Positions 53,258-63,769 of a stretch of 64,000 bases of DNA are shown here, in pieces; within the stretch, counting starts at the first letter, position 1, and each line of letters begins with the position of its first letter. The notes beneath the pieces were generated by a model. It was not told the DNA's origin. It saw nothing but the letters and a program-made list of their open reading frames with translations, and made no database searches. Location: the NCBI GenBank assembly GCA_012032345.1, contig JAAUQI010000009.1, positions 1 through 64,000 of the forward strand. Reading direction: 5' to 3'. Source of the stretch: Leptolyngbyaceae cyanobacterium RM1_1_2. Its GTDB lineage: Bacteria > Cyanobacteriota > Cyanobacteriia > Phormidesmidales > Phormidesmidaceae. The translations under genes were made by a program, and so were the position numbers.

Positions 53258-53617
53258 GTGGAGAAAAATAATTCTTCTGAGAGAGGAATTACACTGAGCT
53301 TTGGGCAAACAACTAGCAATGCAGTCATCTCTAAGGTGATCTTGTTGGTGCTGCTGGGGGGAGTGATAGGGCATTTTCAATCAAAAAATGCTCTCAGACA
53401 GCTTGAAAAGGCCGACAAAATTTCAATTGAAAGATGTTCTGAAGAAGTCTGTATCAACGAGGTTTCAGAATATAAAGATCTGCTAGCTTCTGACACAGAC
53501 TACGCAAATCCTGTTTTTGCCATACCGGCTATGGCTATCGGTCTGCTGATCGTTTTCGGACTCTATGAGCTAGTGGCAATACTCATCGGGCTGATGGTCA
53601 AGAAAATTATCAGGTAG
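53258..53617 (+). CDS. Small two-helix membrane protein
   Basis: 119 residues from a GTG at 53258. Hydrophobic segments at about 23-40 and 85-113 flank a charged loop with two cysteines (ERCSEEVCINE), which could form a disulfide if exported. No family recognised. It lies between two other small genes in a low-density region downstream of cphA. Confidence 0.5.
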   Translation: MEKNNSSERGITLSFGQTTSNAVISKVILLVLLGGVIGHFQSKNALRQLEKADKISIERCSEEVCINEVSEYKDLLASDTDYANPVFAIPAMAIGLLIVFGLYELVAILIGLMVKKIIR

Positions 53618-53657
53618 TGTGCCTGAATTGACTGCTCAGCACTAAACACCTGAACTG

Positions 53658-53870
53658 TTAGTTAAAAAATAGCTCTCTCAGTATTATTCCTATGCCAAGT
53701 AGTCCTACCCCTAAATCAAAAGCGTAAGCTAAGCCTTTGGCAGTTCCAAGGTTTAGTGTAAAAGAACCTAGAACCACATCGCCACCGACCAATCCCACCA
53801 TAGAAATAATTACTAAGATCAATCCTATTGGCAGTTCTGGGTTGTCTATTGGCATCGGCACTCCCTTCAC
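53658..53870 (-). CDS. Small hydrophobic membrane protein
   Basis: 70 residues, almost entirely two membrane helices (about 13-38 and 45-66) with a short polar N-terminus containing DNPELPIGL. An ATG at 53870 or 53855 could start it. No family recognised. It converges on the gene at 53258 with a 40-base gap. Confidence 0.5.
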   Translation of the reverse strand: MKGVPMPIDNPELPIGLILVIISMVGLVGGDVVLGSFTLNLGTAKGLAYAFDLGVGLLGIGIILRELFFN

Positions 53871-53910
53871 CTAAATTGACGGACAAAACTCTTGAAATCC
53901 TTGTTCCGCT

Positions 53911-53987
53911 GTAGGTTAGGTGAAGCTCTGGCGCAACCCAACGAAGCCGTTATGGGCGTTAGGTTTCACTTTGTTTCACCCAACTTA
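53911..53987. repeat. Nested inverted repeat of the AACCCAAC type
   Basis: Outer arms GTTAGGTGAA (53914-53923) and TTCACCCAAC (53975-53984) and inner arms AACCCAACG (53935-53943) and CGTTAGGTT (53957-53965) each pair with one mismatch or wobble. The words resemble the GTAGGTTGGGT / AACCCAAC palindromes scattered through cyanobacterial genomes. It lies in the spacer between the small membrane protein and ftsH. Confidence 0.55.
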
Positions 53988-54131
53988 GTCGAGGAACTTT
54001 TGTCAGTCAATTAGCCCTTTACCTAGTACAGCTAGTCTACTACAGATAGTTAGGGCAGGGTGGACGGTACCTACCTGATAATAGATTCTATGGGCAGTGC
54101 GCACTAACGCTAGATCCAGAGACATCCCCAC

Positions 54132-54165
54132 AAAAAAAGACCCGTTCAATTGTGAACGAGTCTTT
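54132..54165 (-). terminator. Rho-independent terminator of ftsH
   Basis: On the minus strand AAAGACTCGTTCAC and GAACGGGTCTTT pair around AATT with one G-U, followed by a run of T. It lies about 30 bases past the ftsH stop. Confidence 0.85.
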
Positions 54166-54195
54166 CAGGATCAAACAGCCTCAGGAGTCAGAATG

Positions 54196-56082
54196 CTAGA
54201 TCTGATAAGCCATCTGCTCTTTATCAGGCAGGGTCGTATATTCAGAAACGATCTGGCGGAATTCATCCCCGTCTAGCGTTTCTTTATCAATGAGTAAATC
54301 TGCCAGGCGATCGATAACTACGCGGTTGTCGCGGACAATGCGCTTGGCGTCCTCGTAGCAATGCTCTACGATTGAGCGAACCTGAGCGTCAATCCGAGAG
54401 GCAATCTTATCAGAATATTCAGCTCGCGTCATCCAGTCGCGTCCCAGGAAGACTTCGCCCTGCTGGCTTTCCAACGAGAGCGGGCCTAAATCAGACATAC
54501 CAAAGCGAGTCACCATCTGACGGGCCATATTAGTCACCTGCTGCAGGTCGTTGCCAGCCCCAGTAGTGACTTCTGCGTCACCAAAGATCACATCTTCAGC
54601 CGCCCGTCCCCCTAAAGCGCCCGTGATCCGAGCCAAAAGCTGTGCCCGCGAAATCAGCATCTGCTCTTCATTAGGCGTAAACCAGGTCAGTCCCTGAGCC
54701 TGTCCGCGAGGAATCAGCGTCACCTTCTGCACCGGGTCGTGGTCTTTGACCAGGGTGCCAATAATGGCATGACCAAGTTCGTGATAGGCAATCAGGCGCT
54801 TACTCTTGCTGTCTACCAAAGGCGTACCCTCCATCCCGGCAATAACGCGATCGACAGCGTCATCGATCTCAAGCATCGTGACGGCTTCTTTGCGACGACG
54901 CGCCGTTAAAATAGCCGCTTCGTTGAGCAAATTGGCTAGGTCAGCCCCGGTAAAACCAGGGGTACGGCGGGCGATCGCTTCTAGAGAAATATCCTCAGCC
55001 AGCTTTTTGTTGCGGGCATGAACTTTAAGGACTGCTAAGCGGCCCTTAATATCCGGCGGATCAACCGAAATCTGGCGGTCAAAGCGACCCGGACGCAGCA
55101 AGGCAGAGTCAAGCACATCAGCCCGGTTGGTAGCCGCAATCACGATAATGCCCGTATTGCCCTCAAAGCCGTCCATCTCGGTCAGCAACTGGTTAAGCGT
55201 TTGCTCTCGCTCGTCGTTGCCGCCGCCAATGCCAGCGCCTCGCTGCCGTCCGACGGCGTCAATCTCATCAATAAAGATGATGCAGGGCGCGTTTTCTTTG
55301 GCTTTTTTGAACAGGTCACGAACGCGGGAAGCGCCTACGCCCACAAACATTTCCACAAATTCAGAACCGGAAATACTGAAAAAAGGCACTCCAGCTTCGC
55401 CAGCGATCGCCTTCGCCAGCAGTGTCTTACCGGTTCCCGGAGGCCCAATCAGGAGTACCCCTTTGGGAATTCGCGCACCCACAGCGGTAAAGCGCTCAGG
55501 CTTCTTCAAAAAGGTGACGACTTCCTGCAGCTCTTCCTTGGCTTCCTCAATCCCCGCCACATCATCAAACATGATGCCTGTCTTGGCTTCCATCATGAAG
55601 CGCGCTCTTGATTTACCAAAGTTCATCGCCTGCCCCGGCCCACCTGGGACATTGCTAGAGCGGCGGAACAAAAGGAACAAGCCCCCAATCAGTAAAACGG
55701 GAAACAGCAGATTGCCCAAGACGCCCCAGATAGCACCATCATTGCGCGGTGGGTGAGCATCAATGTTAATGCCCGCTTCCCGCAGACGGCCAATCAGCTC
55801 GGGCGCATTGCCCGGCAGGTCTACACGCCAGCGCTGTACCCGGTTGTCCAGCTCAGGATCAACCGCTTCAACAATAGCTGTGCGACCTCCCTCATAGAGA
55901 TCAACTGAAGTGACTCGATCCGCCCCCAAATAGTCCAGGAAGCGCCCATAGGTCATGCGGGTATTAGCAGCGTTTTGTCCCATGCTGGCGGCAGAGCCTG
56001 AGAAAGCCCCTTGCCAGAGGAAGAAGCCAATAATCAGTAGGGGTAGTGCCCACAGCAAGGCAACTCTCCAGGAAAATTTCAT
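54196..56082 (-). CDS. ftsH2: ATP-dependent zinc protease FtsH2-type
   Basis: 628 residues from the ATG at 56082 (GAGG 10 bases upstream); the frame is open to 56163, but MKFSWR is the family start. Two membrane helices (about 5-25 and 110-130) flank a lumenal domain. The AAA domain has Walker A GPPGTGKT, Walker B FIDEIDA and the second-region [19 protein letters not shown]; the zinc site is HELGH. The sequence follows Synechocystis FtsH2 (slr0228) closely from memory. That protein, with FtsH3, forms the thylakoid complex that removes damaged D1 during photosystem II repair. The terminator is at 54132. Confidence 0.95.
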   Translation of the reverse strand: MKFSWRVALLWALPLLIIGFFLWQGAFSGSAASMGQNAANTRMTYGRFLDYLGADRVTSVDLYEGGRTAIVEAVDPELDNRVQRWRVDLPGNAPELIGRLREAGINIDAHPPRNDGAIWGVLGNLLFPVLLIGGLFLLFRRSSNVPGGPGQAMNFGKSRARFMMEAKTGIMFDDVAGIEEAKEELQEVVTFLKKPERFTAVGARIPKGVLLIGPPGTGKTLLAKAIAGEAGVPFFSISGSEFVEMFVGVGASRVRDLFKKAKENAPCIIFIDEIDAVGRQRGAGIGGGNDEREQTLNQLLTEMDGFEGNTGIIVIAATNRADVLDSALLRPGRFDRQISVDPPDIKGRLAVLKVHARNKKLAEDISLEAIARRTPGFTGADLANLLNEAAILTARRRKEAVTMLEIDDAVDRVIAGMEGTPLVDSKSKRLIAYHELGHAIIGTLVKDHDPVQKVTLIPRGQAQGLTWFTPNEEQMLISRAQLLARITGALGGRAAEDVIFGDAEVTTGAGNDLQQVTNMARQMVTRFGMSDLGPLSLESQQGEVFLGRDWMTRAEYSDKIASRIDAQVRSIVEHCYEDAKRIVRDNRVVIDRLADLLIDKETLDGDEFRQIVSEYTTLPDKEQMAYQI

Positions 56083-56479
56083 AGTCAGGTGGCCTCTAAA
56101 ATCACGAACGAGAAATTGCTCAAAAACGGATTGATGAAATCCAAAAACCAAAAGTCCAGACAAAGCGCTTTTTTGAACTTTTTTTAGACGGGACGCGCGA
56201 CCTCAACCAAAGGCAGGCGCGGGTTTTTCAAAAATTAGCTTAGTTTATGAGACCTATCTTAACCAAATTTAACGTATTTGTTTCAAGCAAATCAATCCTT
56301 GACCTGGTTGACGTGGCAGAGTAGCTACTTTTGTCTGCTTTTGGGTGGCTACTTTTTAGCTAGAGTCAGTGTTTTCAAGCCTGAGCGGGTTTTCTTGCCT
56401 GCAAAGGCGGCTTAAAGGATTTTAAGGATTTGGAAAGCATAGATAGTGGCTCTATTATGCGGGAAGACCTGGAAAATCG
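56083..56479. other. Spacer upstream of ftsH
   Basis: About 400 bases without a supportable gene; both neighbours are on the minus strand. It should hold the ftsH2 promoter and leader, plus the 3' end of the secreted protein gene. No repeat or RNA structure stands out. Confidence 0.45.
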
Positions 56480-56965
56480 CTAATCTGTCTGCCGGATAAT
56501 GAGTCGATAAGGATAGTATTCCTCCTGTCGAAAGGAGCCTACCCAGACGTTGTAGGTGCCTGCCTGCCACTGGCCTGCAATTCGAGGATTGTGATCAGAG
56601 GCATCGTCGTTGCACCAAGTGCCTCCGGTTCCCTGAATAACCAGCGTTGTATCGCGCTGACTCGCCACCTGGATTTCTAGATCCTGAAAAAAGGCGTTCA
56701 GCCTCAACACATGATCGGGCTGTTCGCTAATAAAACCGTTGCAGGGGCCAGTAGGCGTTTGAGCTGTGTTGACCACTGTTGCTGCTGCTTTTGCGCCGCC
56801 GCTGACCCCGTTTTGCTGCACTGGATTGGGCGTAAAGTTGGGAGATAAGGTGATTGCTTCTAAGACACCGTCTGGATTGGCTAAGCCAGGTTTGGAGATT
56901 CCGAATAAAAGGCTCAAAAACGTGCCTAAAAGAGCAATCCGAATAATCACTGCCGAATTCTGCAT
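56480..56965 (-). CDS. Secreted protein with PPC-like domain
   Basis: 161 residues. A signal peptide (about 1-29, ending at GLAN) leads to a linker and then a C-terminal domain (about 73-160) with PCNGFISEQPDHVLRLNAF, LVIQGTGGTWCNDD, AGQWQAGTYNVWVGSF and Y-x-L-x-I at the end. This pattern resembles bacterial pre-peptidase C-terminal (PPC) domains, but here it stands alone without a peptidase. Two cysteines could form a disulfide. Its role in the periplasm or outside the cell is unknown. Confidence 0.7.
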   Translation of the reverse strand: MQNSAVIIRIALLGTFLSLLFGISKPGLANPDGVLEAITLSPNFTPNPVQQNGVSGGAKAAATVVNTAQTPTGPCNGFISEQPDHVLRLNAFFQDLEIQVASQRDTTLVIQGTGGTWCNDDASDHNPRIAGQWQAGTYNVWVGSFRQEEYYPYRLIIRQTD

Positions 56966-57131
56966 TGAGTTCAGCCCGTAGGTGATGTGAACTGTCAGTC
57001 TTGCGCTGACCTTATCTTTGTTTTAGTCAATTTACGGCCAATCTATTTGAGACAGTTAGCCTTAAAAAGATAGGCCATCTGGCTGACAAAAAAGTTCCCA
57101 GCAAACGGCAGTTTATAACTTTGCGTTGGGG

Positions 57132-58583
57132 CTAAGCGGTAGCCAGGGCGATCGCGGCCTGCAAGCGGGGCTGATCAAACCCTCGCTGATGCAAAATCAG
57201 CCAGGAATCTATCAGATCTGGGCCTTGCATATCAGCCATCAGGGCTGCTCTCAGCGATCGCATAATGAGTCCTTTCTTCACACCCTGGGCCTGAGTCACC
57301 TGATCAATCAGGGTTTTAGCCTCTGCAATCGTCTCAAATGCAGGGGCGTCTTTGAGCGCCTCTAGCACGGCCTGCAGCACGGGAGCAACATCGGGTTGCT
57401 GGAGCTGTTTTTCAGCGGCCTCGCTGAAGGGCAGGGTTTCACTAAAGTAGAAATGACCCAGCTCAACCGCATCGGGTAGCCGGGTAAGGCTAGGGCCAAT
57501 CAGGGCGGCGATCGCTTCTAACCAGTCTCGATCGGCTACTGGGTCAAATTTATAGCCAGCCTCTTGCCAGTAGGGAGTAATTTTTTCAATTAGCTCTGTA
57601 GGGGGTATTTCATGTAGATATTGGCTGTTGAGCCAGTCCAGCTTATCCCAGTCAAACTTAGCCCCAGCCTTGTTGACGCGATCGAAGCTGAATTTTTTTG
57701 CTGCTGCGGCCAGCGTAAAGCGCTCCTCTGCATCGGGTGGCGACCACCCCAAAAGCGTCATGTAGTTGTCGAGCGCCTCGGCAGTAAAGCCCATCTGCTT
57801 GAAGTCAAAGATGGAAGTGACACCGTCTCGCTTGGAAAGTTTAGCCCCGGCCTGATTCAAAATCAGGGGCGTATGGGCAAACTCAGGCACCGCTGCATCA
57901 AGCGCCTCGTAGAGCAAAACCTGCTTGGCAGTGTTGGCAATATGGTCTTCACCCCGAATGATGTGGGTGATTTTCATGTCGATGTCGTCAACCACGACCG
58001 CCAGATTGTAGAGCGGCTGGCCGATAGAGTCACCAGAAGCCGCCCGCGCAATCACCATATCGCCGCCTAAATCGCTGCCCTGCCAGGTCATGGTGTCACG
58101 CACCAGATCCTTCCAGCGAATCGTGCGGCCATCCTCTATTTTGAAGCGAACTACCGCTGGGCGGCCCTCTGCCTCATAGTTAGCCTGCTGGTCTGGAGTC
58201 AAATGGCGATGCTGATTGTTATAGCGGGGTGCCTGACTTTTAGCTTTCTGGGCCTCCCGCATGGCGTCGAGTTCGGCTGGGGTGTCATAGGCCCGGTATG
58301 CTAAGCCTTTATCTAGCAGCGTTCGGATGGCGTCGCGGTATAGATCAAGCCGCTTAGACTGATAAAATGGCCCCTCGTCCCAGTTCAGGCCCAGCCAGGT
58401 CAACCCAGCCAGAATGTTTTCGGTAAACTCAGGCCGCGATCGCTCCAGATCGGTGTCTTCTACCCGCAGGATAAATTGACCGCCGTGATGACGGGCAAAA
58501 AGCCAGTTGAAAACAGCGGTTCTGGCGGTACCAATGTGAAGATTGCCAGTAGGACTGGGAGCGAGGCGAACGCGAACAGACAT
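57132..58583 (-). CDS. gltX: Glutamyl-tRNA synthetase
   Basis: 483 residues. Class I signatures are [17 protein letters not shown] (HIGH region, near 7-23) and KLSKRDG (KMSKS equivalent, near 243-249). The anticodon-binding helical domain follows. It charges tRNA-Glu (and in cyanobacteria tRNA-Gln with Glu for later amidation); Glu-tRNA also feeds tetrapyrrole synthesis. A tRNA-Asp gene lies 20 bases upstream on the same strand. Confidence 0.97.
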   Translation of the reverse strand: MSVRVRLAPSPTGNLHIGTARTAVFNWLFARHHGGQFILRVEDTDLERSRPEFTENILAGLTWLGLNWDEGPFYQSKRLDLYRDAIRTLLDKGLAYRAYDTPAELDAMREAQKAKSQAPRYNNQHRHLTPDQQANYEAEGRPAVVRFKIEDGRTIRWKDLVRDTMTWQGSDLGGDMVIARAASGDSIGQPLYNLAVVVDDIDMKITHIIRGEDHIANTAKQVLLYEALDAAVPEFAHTPLILNQAGAKLSKRDGVTSIFDFKQMGFTAEALDNYMTLLGWSPPDAEERFTLAAAAKKFSFDRVNKAGAKFDWDKLDWLNSQYLHEIPPTELIEKITPYWQEAGYKFDPVADRDWLEAIAALIGPSLTRLPDAVELGHFYFSETLPFSEAAEKQLQQPDVAPVLQAVLEALKDAPAFETIAEAKTLIDQVTQAQGVKKGLIMRSLRAALMADMQGPDLIDSWLILHQRGFDQPRLQAAIALATA

Positions 58584-58603
58584 AGTAGAAAGTTAGGTTT
58601 AAA

Positions 58604-58677
58604 CGGGCCTGACGGGATTCGAACCCGCAACTTCCGCCGTGACAGGGCGGTGCTCTAACCAATTGAACTACAGGCCC
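58604..58677 (-). tRNA. tRNA-Asp (GUC anticodon)
   Basis: A 74-base cloverleaf on the minus strand. Acceptor arms GGGCCTG and CAGGCCC pair perfectly with discriminator G, which is the aspartate identity base. The anticodon stem CCGCC/GGCGG holds the loop CTGTCAC, giving GUC. The T arm reads GCGGGTTCGAATCCCGT. CCA is not encoded. It lies just upstream of gltX. Confidence 0.97.
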
Positions 58678-58775
58678 CCGTTCGAGGCGATCTCTATTGT
58701 GCAGACAGAGATTGCATTCTGTCAAACATTTTTCTCAGGCTTGGGGGACTTCCTGGCTCAGACCCTGAATTAGCC

Positions 58776-60392
58776 TTAGCCAGCGTTGCCCTCTTGCCAA
58801 AACGGTTGGGCAAAGTTCACCAGCCACTCTTTAATAGAGTAAGTCGCCCGACAGTCATCTTCGTTATAGCGCAAAATCGCTTCCAGATGAGCGCGATCGC
58901 CCGACGCTAGCCAGTCATCGTACCAGCAGATAGACTGGGCACCATTGGCTCCTGAATCACGCCAGTTAAAGCCAATCCAGCGGGCAATGTGCTTGAGCGC
59001 GTAGCTTTCAATCGGCAGCGTCACCGCGTCAGTAAAACACTTATGCACGTCTACAAAGCGAGCCAGCAGGGGGCGGATTTCCCTCAGGGGCATGCCAAAC
59101 TCCTCGGCCAGACGTCTCACTGTCTGAGCTTCGTAAGGACAAAAATGATAAATTGGCGCTTCTGGATACCGCTGAACCAGCGCTCTAAACTGCTCCCAGG
59201 CGATCCGTTCTTGATCGGGTTCTTCGGCCAGCAGGGCATGAAAGCTTTCGGTTCTTTGACGGCGATCGACGACTAAGACACCATGCAGATAGACTAGGTT
59301 TTTATCAGGGGCGGCCTCAATGTCAAAGTAAAGCTCAATATCACCCGTAGGCAGATCTGTTGGAGCCAAGGGCAATCCGTAAAGGCTGTGAGCCGATATG
59401 CGGGCGATCGCCTTATTCATCAGAACTGCCTGAGCCTGATACACCAGTTTTTCGGCCACCTGCTCTCCAAAACCGGGTAGCGAGGTGAGCTGAGAGGGTT
59501 GAGCCTGAGCCAAGGCGCTGAGAGTGGTTAGATTCGCTGCTTGTAAGTGCGGGTACCGGGCTGGCGTCACACCAGGAATTAGCGAAAGATGGCGCTGTGC
59601 TCTGGCCTCCTGATGGCAGTAGCTAAACCAAGGGCATAAATCGCAGCGGCTGTGGGCAATAAAAACCTCTGGGATCTCAGTCTGCTGAAAAGTCTCAATA
59701 CAGGACTTGAGCAGTACTTCCATACGCGGTAGCTGCTTGGGCAAATCGATTTCGTAGGCTTTACCGCTGCGCAGCATCAGCAGACTGGCTTCAGGCCAGC
59801 GTCCCTGCACTTCAGCCAAAACATAGGCGTGAAAAGCCGCAATTAGCTGATACTCTAGCTTTGGTTTTTTACCAAACTTAATATCTGCAGGGACATAGTG
59901 CCACCCGCCAAAATAGGCATTCCCTGGCTGCCGAATCAGTAAATCAGGGCTGCTCACCAGCCTCAGGTTTGGCGCGATCTCAAAAACTAGAACGCCCCGG
60001 CTGATGTAGTCAACCCCTTGTCGCATCAGTTGCTCAGTCGCCGCTGCCCGCTCTATGCGATCGGCTGCATCGGGTTCATGCAAGGGCTGATAGTCTTGCA
60101 AGACTTCTTGACGGTGTTCGGCACTGTCTTGCCTGAGCTTCAGCAGATAATCACTGGAAGAATCTCGTAAACTGGTGTCGCCGTACAAATCTAGAAATGC
60201 CCGCCGACCGCAGCGATGATACTGGAATAGCTGATTATCAGTAATCCAGCAGGGTTTGGCATCAGCGTTAATTTCAGTCGTCTGAAGATATCGAGGCAGC
60301 ATCCTCGGTGGGGCCGAGGTCTGTCCCCCAGCTCCTGAGAAGTCGGGCAGGGGGTAGCTAGCAGACACTTTCTGTACTGTAAAAGCGAACAA
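58776..60392 (-). CDS. TM0106-family RecB-like nuclease with Fe-S-type cysteines
   Basis: Up to 538 residues; an ATG at 60299 (MLPRYLQTTE) would give 507 and may be the real start. It has an N-terminal Cys in FQYHRCGRRAFLD, a PD-(D/E)XK-type core with PADIKFGKKPKLEYQL and the cluster CDLCPWFSYC, an arrangement like the 4Fe-4S nucleases AddB and Cas4. A helix-hairpin-helix stretch (LTSLPGFGEQVAEKL) and an RNase-H-like domain starting ELYFDIEAAP follow. There is no CRISPR array or cas gene in the window. It is a probable DNA-repair nuclease of unknown role. Confidence 0.85.
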   Translation of the reverse strand: MFAFTVQKVSASYPLPDFSGAGGQTSAPPRMLPRYLQTTEINADAKPCWITDNQLFQYHRCGRRAFLDLYGDTSLRDSSSDYLLKLRQDSAEHRQEVLQDYQPLHEPDAADRIERAAATEQLMRQGVDYISRGVLVFEIAPNLRLVSSPDLLIRQPGNAYFGGWHYVPADIKFGKKPKLEYQLIAAFHAYVLAEVQGRWPEASLLMLRSGKAYEIDLPKQLPRMEVLLKSCIETFQQTEIPEVFIAHSRCDLCPWFSYCHQEARAQRHLSLIPGVTPARYPHLQAANLTTLSALAQAQPSQLTSLPGFGEQVAEKLVYQAQAVLMNKAIARISAHSLYGLPLAPTDLPTGDIELYFDIEAAPDKNLVYLHGVLVVDRRQRTESFHALLAEEPDQERIAWEQFRALVQRYPEAPIYHFCPYEAQTVRRLAEEFGMPLREIRPLLARFVDVHKCFTDAVTLPIESYALKHIARWIGFNWRDSGANGAQSICWYDDWLASGDRAHLEAILRYNEDDCRATYSIKEWLVNFAQPFWQEGNAG

Positions 60393-60588
60393 ACGGGTCG
60401 CTCTGAAGTGCGCTGGGTGGCAATGGCATAGACAAAGACAAGAACAGAACTAAGTTTGCCGTAATCACCGTTCCCTTTTAACGATACATCATTCGTTTGA
60501 CAATGCTGATTTCTAAACGGCTATTATTTGGCCCTAAAACACAGGTTAAAGTAAAAAATGTACAGGCTCACTGCCATTTATAAAAGCT

Positions 60589-61821
60589 ATGTCAGTTTCT
60601 TCTGCGTCTCTGCCAGGGCCTGCTATCACCAAAATTCATCGCCAGCAGTTTCCAGCGCTCCAAAACAAACGCTATTTCAACTATGGCGGCCAAGGCCCCA
60701 CTGCCCAAGCAGCGCTAGAAGCTATTCACGAAGCTCATCAGCAGGTGCAGCAAAAGGGGCCTTTTTCTCAAGAAGTAAATCAGTGGATTGCTGAGACAGC
60801 GGCTACAGCGAGGCATTGCATTGCAGTAGAGCTGGGAGTTGAGGCTGAGGCGATCGCGCTGACGGAAAATGTGACTGTGGGGTGCAATATTGCGCTGTGG
60901 GGAATTCCCTGGCAGGCAGGCGATCATATTTTGCTGAGCGACTGTGAGCATCCCGGCATTATTGCGGCGGCTCAGGAGATTGGCCGCCGTTTTCAGGTAG
61001 AGGTTGCGTTTTTTCCGCTGTTAGCTGCTGAGACTCAGGCAGCGGTAGTTGAAGCTCTGGCGCAGCATCTAACTCCCAAAACGCGGCTGCTGATCGTGAG
61101 CCACATTCTTTGGAATACCGGGCGATCGCTGCCGCTAGAGGAGATTGTAGCGCTCTGTCATCGCCACCAGCCTGAGCCAGTTTGGGTGCTGGTGGATGCG
61201 GCCCAGTCGGTGGGGGTGCTGCCCCTGGATTTGACAGCGCTGGAGGCGGACTTTTATGCGTTTACAGGGCACAAGTGGTGGTGTGGCCCAGCGGGGCTGG
61301 GGGGCCTTTATATTCGACCTGAGCTGCTGAGCTGGCTGCAGCCAACCTTTGTCGGCTGGCGCGGCATTACTTTAGATCAGACCGGTACCCCAACTGGCTG
61401 GAAAAACAGCGCCCAGCGCTTTGAAGTGGCTACCTCAGACTACCCGCTGTTGGCTGGCTTGAAGAGCGCGATCGCAATTCAAAATCAGTGGGGAACGGCT
61501 GAGCAGCGCTATCAGCGCCTTTGTCAGCTGAGCGAACAGCTTTGGCAGCAGTTAGGTGAGCTACCAGCTATTAGCTGCCTGTGTCCGTCACCGCCGCCGT
61601 CTGGCCTCGTGTCTTTTCAAATTGTCTCAGATACAGGGCCAAATACGGGGCCAAATATAAGGCCAGACAAATCTCTGCAAATTCAGCTAGTGCAGCATCT
61701 GGAAAAACAGGGGCTATTTGTCCGTACTTTGCTGCATCCAGACTGCATTCGTGCCTGCGTACACTATCTCAGCCTGGAGTCTGAAGTGACACAGCTAACC
61801 GAAGCGATCGCGCCTTCTTAA
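60589..61821 (+). CDS. Class V aminotransferase-fold enzyme, cyst(e)ine C-S lyase-like
   Basis: 410 residues. The PLP lysine is in FTGHKWWCGPAG near 225 and an Asp in LVDAAQSVGV near 200 binds the pyridine ring. The start QFPALQNKRYFNYGGQGP resembles the cyanobacterial cystine lyase C-DES (Synechocystis slr2143), which releases persulfide from cystine for Fe-S clusters in vitro. A short loop repeat (TGPNTGPN) near 347 is an oddity. A general cysteine desulfurase role is the alternative. Confidence 0.8.
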   Translation: MSVSSASLPGPAITKIHRQQFPALQNKRYFNYGGQGPTAQAALEAIHEAHQQVQQKGPFSQEVNQWIAETAATARHCIAVELGVEAEAIALTENVTVGCNIALWGIPWQAGDHILLSDCEHPGIIAAAQEIGRRFQVEVAFFPLLAAETQAAVVEALAQHLTPKTRLLIVSHILWNTGRSLPLEEIVALCHRHQPEPVWVLVDAAQSVGVLPLDLTALEADFYAFTGHKWWCGPAGLGGLYIRPELLSWLQPTFVGWRGITLDQTGTPTGWKNSAQRFEVATSDYPLLAGLKSAIAIQNQWGTAEQRYQRLCQLSEQLWQQLGELPAISCLCPSPPPSGLVSFQIVSDTGPNTGPNIRPDKSLQIQLVQHLEKQGLFVRTLLHPDCIRACVHYLSLESEVTQLTEAIAPS

Positions 61822-62099
61822 CAGCCCCTCCCTGTGACACTGCACTCGGCACTGACTAGCCAACCCAGTGGCAGGGGCCGCTCACCGCTAGAAGCCCCAT
61901 TGCCCTTGGCTATGAATACCGCATCCAGGCGATAGAAGAACGGTGAAATTTTTGGACTAGCCAGAAGAGTCCTGTGTTTAGCCAGTGTTTTAACAGATGT
62001 GTTGGATTTAATTGTTACAAACAAACTGCTTTAAATACTCTACTCTATATCAAAAATTGCTCCTAGATTGAAGTGAAATCTGACTGATAGGCTTTCTCC

Positions 62100-63590
62100 A
62101 TGACTAACCTGTTCGTCAAGTCAGCACCCGCTCAGCGGATTCAGACAAAACACACGGTCGTTCACGTTAGCCTGCTCTTGTTTTTGGGCACTTCGCTGAT
62201 CTACCTGGCCTTCTTGAAGCCCGGTATTTGGGGATTTGACGGTAGCGACATGCTGAATATGGCCAAATCTTTAGTTCTAGAAGGTGATTTTTCTATTCCT
62301 AAGGGAGCGGGTGCTGTTTTAGGGCGCGATGGACAATACTATTCCATTCGCTATCCGCTGCTGCCTGTGATCTCAACCCCCTTTGTGGCGGTAGGGCTTT
62401 GGCTGGGCCACGCGCTCAACCTGCCTACCCACTATACGGCAGCGGTTTGTGCTTTGATTGTCTCTATTTTGCTGACGGCTTGGAGCACGGTAGCGGTCTA
62501 TCTTTTGGCCTTGCGTCTGGGCAGCAGTGCAGTCGGGGCCTATAGCGCAGCGCTCTGTTTTGCGTTTGGCACAGTAGCGCTGGTTTACGGGCATCAGTTT
62601 TTTGCTGAACCCTTGCTGGCTGCTCTAACAGTAACAGCCGTATTGCTGGCCTTCCAGGCTTCTCCGTCAGCGTGGGGGGTGGGGGGCTTGACAATGCTCA
62701 GTATAATGGCCAAACCGGCAGGGATCGTTATCGGGCCGGTGCTGGCGGGTTATTTTTTATTAAAGCGCTACTCGTTGAAACGGGTTGCTCTGCCATTGCT
62801 GGGAACAGCAATGGGAGTTTTGCTCTACATGGCCTATAACTACCTGCGCTTTGGCAGCATCTTCAGCGCGGGTCAATCGACTTCTCGCTTTACCCTGGAG
62901 GGTTTTATCCCTCGTCTGGTGGGCCTGCTACTTAGCCCCGGTGCCGGGGGTGGGCTGTTTTGGTATTGTCCTGTCACTTTGCTGGCGGGGGTAGGCCTTT
63001 GGAAGCTGGCTAAGGGCGATCGCTTAGCAGAAGCCTTGGCAGTGCTGGGAATGTTCAGCAGCTACTGGATTTTGTACTCATTTTGGCAGTTTGGCGGGTG
63101 GAGCTGGGGGCCACGCTTTTTGGTGCCTACCCTGCCGCTGCTGCTGGCCCCAACCGCCCTGCTCGATGCTCGTGGACGACGCTGGCTGCTGGCTTTGGCC
63201 GCTGTCGGTTTTTTGGTCAATGTGCCCACGCTGCTGACGTTCTACCAGCGCTACTACGCCGAAGCCTCCGATGCTGGCAAATTAGTTCAGGCCTTAGCGC
63301 TCTGGGGCAATGGCCTGGATGCGCCGTTATTTAATATCTGGGGAGCCGCTTTGCGGCAGCTAGACGTTGCTCTTAGTGTCGATGTTCGCAGCGTTTTAAA
63401 CAGTGCCGGAACACCTCCTGCAGCCGGAAATTTGCTCAGCGCTGACCTCATGCAGGTGATGGCAGTATGGTGGTGGTTTTTACCAGCAGTAGGCATGCCG
63501 CTCTGGCTGGGTATTGTAGCAGCACTCGGCCTGATCGCTGGTGGGGTTAGCTGCCTCTGGGGATGGGCACAGCAGAGTAGGCGCTTGTGA
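62100..63590 (+). CDS. Polytopic membrane protein, GT-C glycosyltransferase-like
   Basis: 496 residues with about 11 hydrophobic helices. The first lumenal loop has an acidic motif (GFDGSDM, near 44-50), where GT-C enzymes carry their catalytic Asp, and the layout resembles PMT/ArnT-like transferases that use polyprenyl-linked sugars. I recognise no closer family. The start ATG at 62100 has no strong ribosome binding site. It probably glycosylates lipids, proteins or polysaccharide at the plasma membrane; substrate unknown. Confidence 0.65.
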   Translation: MTNLFVKSAPAQRIQTKHTVVHVSLLLFLGTSLIYLAFLKPGIWGFDGSDMLNMAKSLVLEGDFSIPKGAGAVLGRDGQYYSIRYPLLPVISTPFVAVGLWLGHALNLPTHYTAAVCALIVSILLTAWSTVAVYLLALRLGSSAVGAYSAALCFAFGTVALVYGHQFFAEPLLAALTVTAVLLAFQASPSAWGVGGLTMLSIMAKPAGIVIGPVLAGYFLLKRYSLKRVALPLLGTAMGVLLYMAYNYLRFGSIFSAGQSTSRFTLEGFIPRLVGLLLSPGAGGGLFWYCPVTLLAGVGLWKLAKGDRLAEALAVLGMFSSYWILYSFWQFGGWSWGPRFLVPTLPLLLAPTALLDARGRRWLLALAAVGFLVNVPTLLTFYQRYYAEASDAGKLVQALALWGNGLDAPLFNIWGAALRQLDVALSVDVRSVLNSAGTPPAAGNLLSADLMQVMAVWWWFLPAVGMPLWLGIVAALGLIAGGVSCLWGWAQQSRRL

Positions 63591-63700
63591 GGTTGTCACC
63601 CGTAACCAGTTATAAGAGTCACATACTTTGATTTTTTGACACTGGCAGATAGGTTTCATAGCCGATTTAGGTTCTCTTTAAAGCAGCCTAGAAATTACAA

Positions 63701-63719
63701 AGGCGCGATGGTCGCGCCT
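63701..63719 (-). terminator. Hairpin after pgk
   Basis: Perfect 7-base arms AGGCGCG and CGCGCCT around ATGGT. On the minus strand it follows the pgk stop by about 50 bases and ends in TTTGTAA, so it is a weak terminator candidate for pgk; it also lies past the end of the convergent plus-strand gene. Confidence 0.6.
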
Positions 63720-63769
63720 CCGTAGAAAAAAACGTCAATAAATCGGTTCTCCTCTGCCCTCAAGCGCTA

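Noticed and set aside
58776-60392. Cas4-like cysteine cluster as evidence of a CRISPR system
   Set aside because: The domain order (PD-(D/E)XK-like core, helix-hairpin-helix, RNase-H-like) fits the TM0106 family. No array or other cas gene is present.
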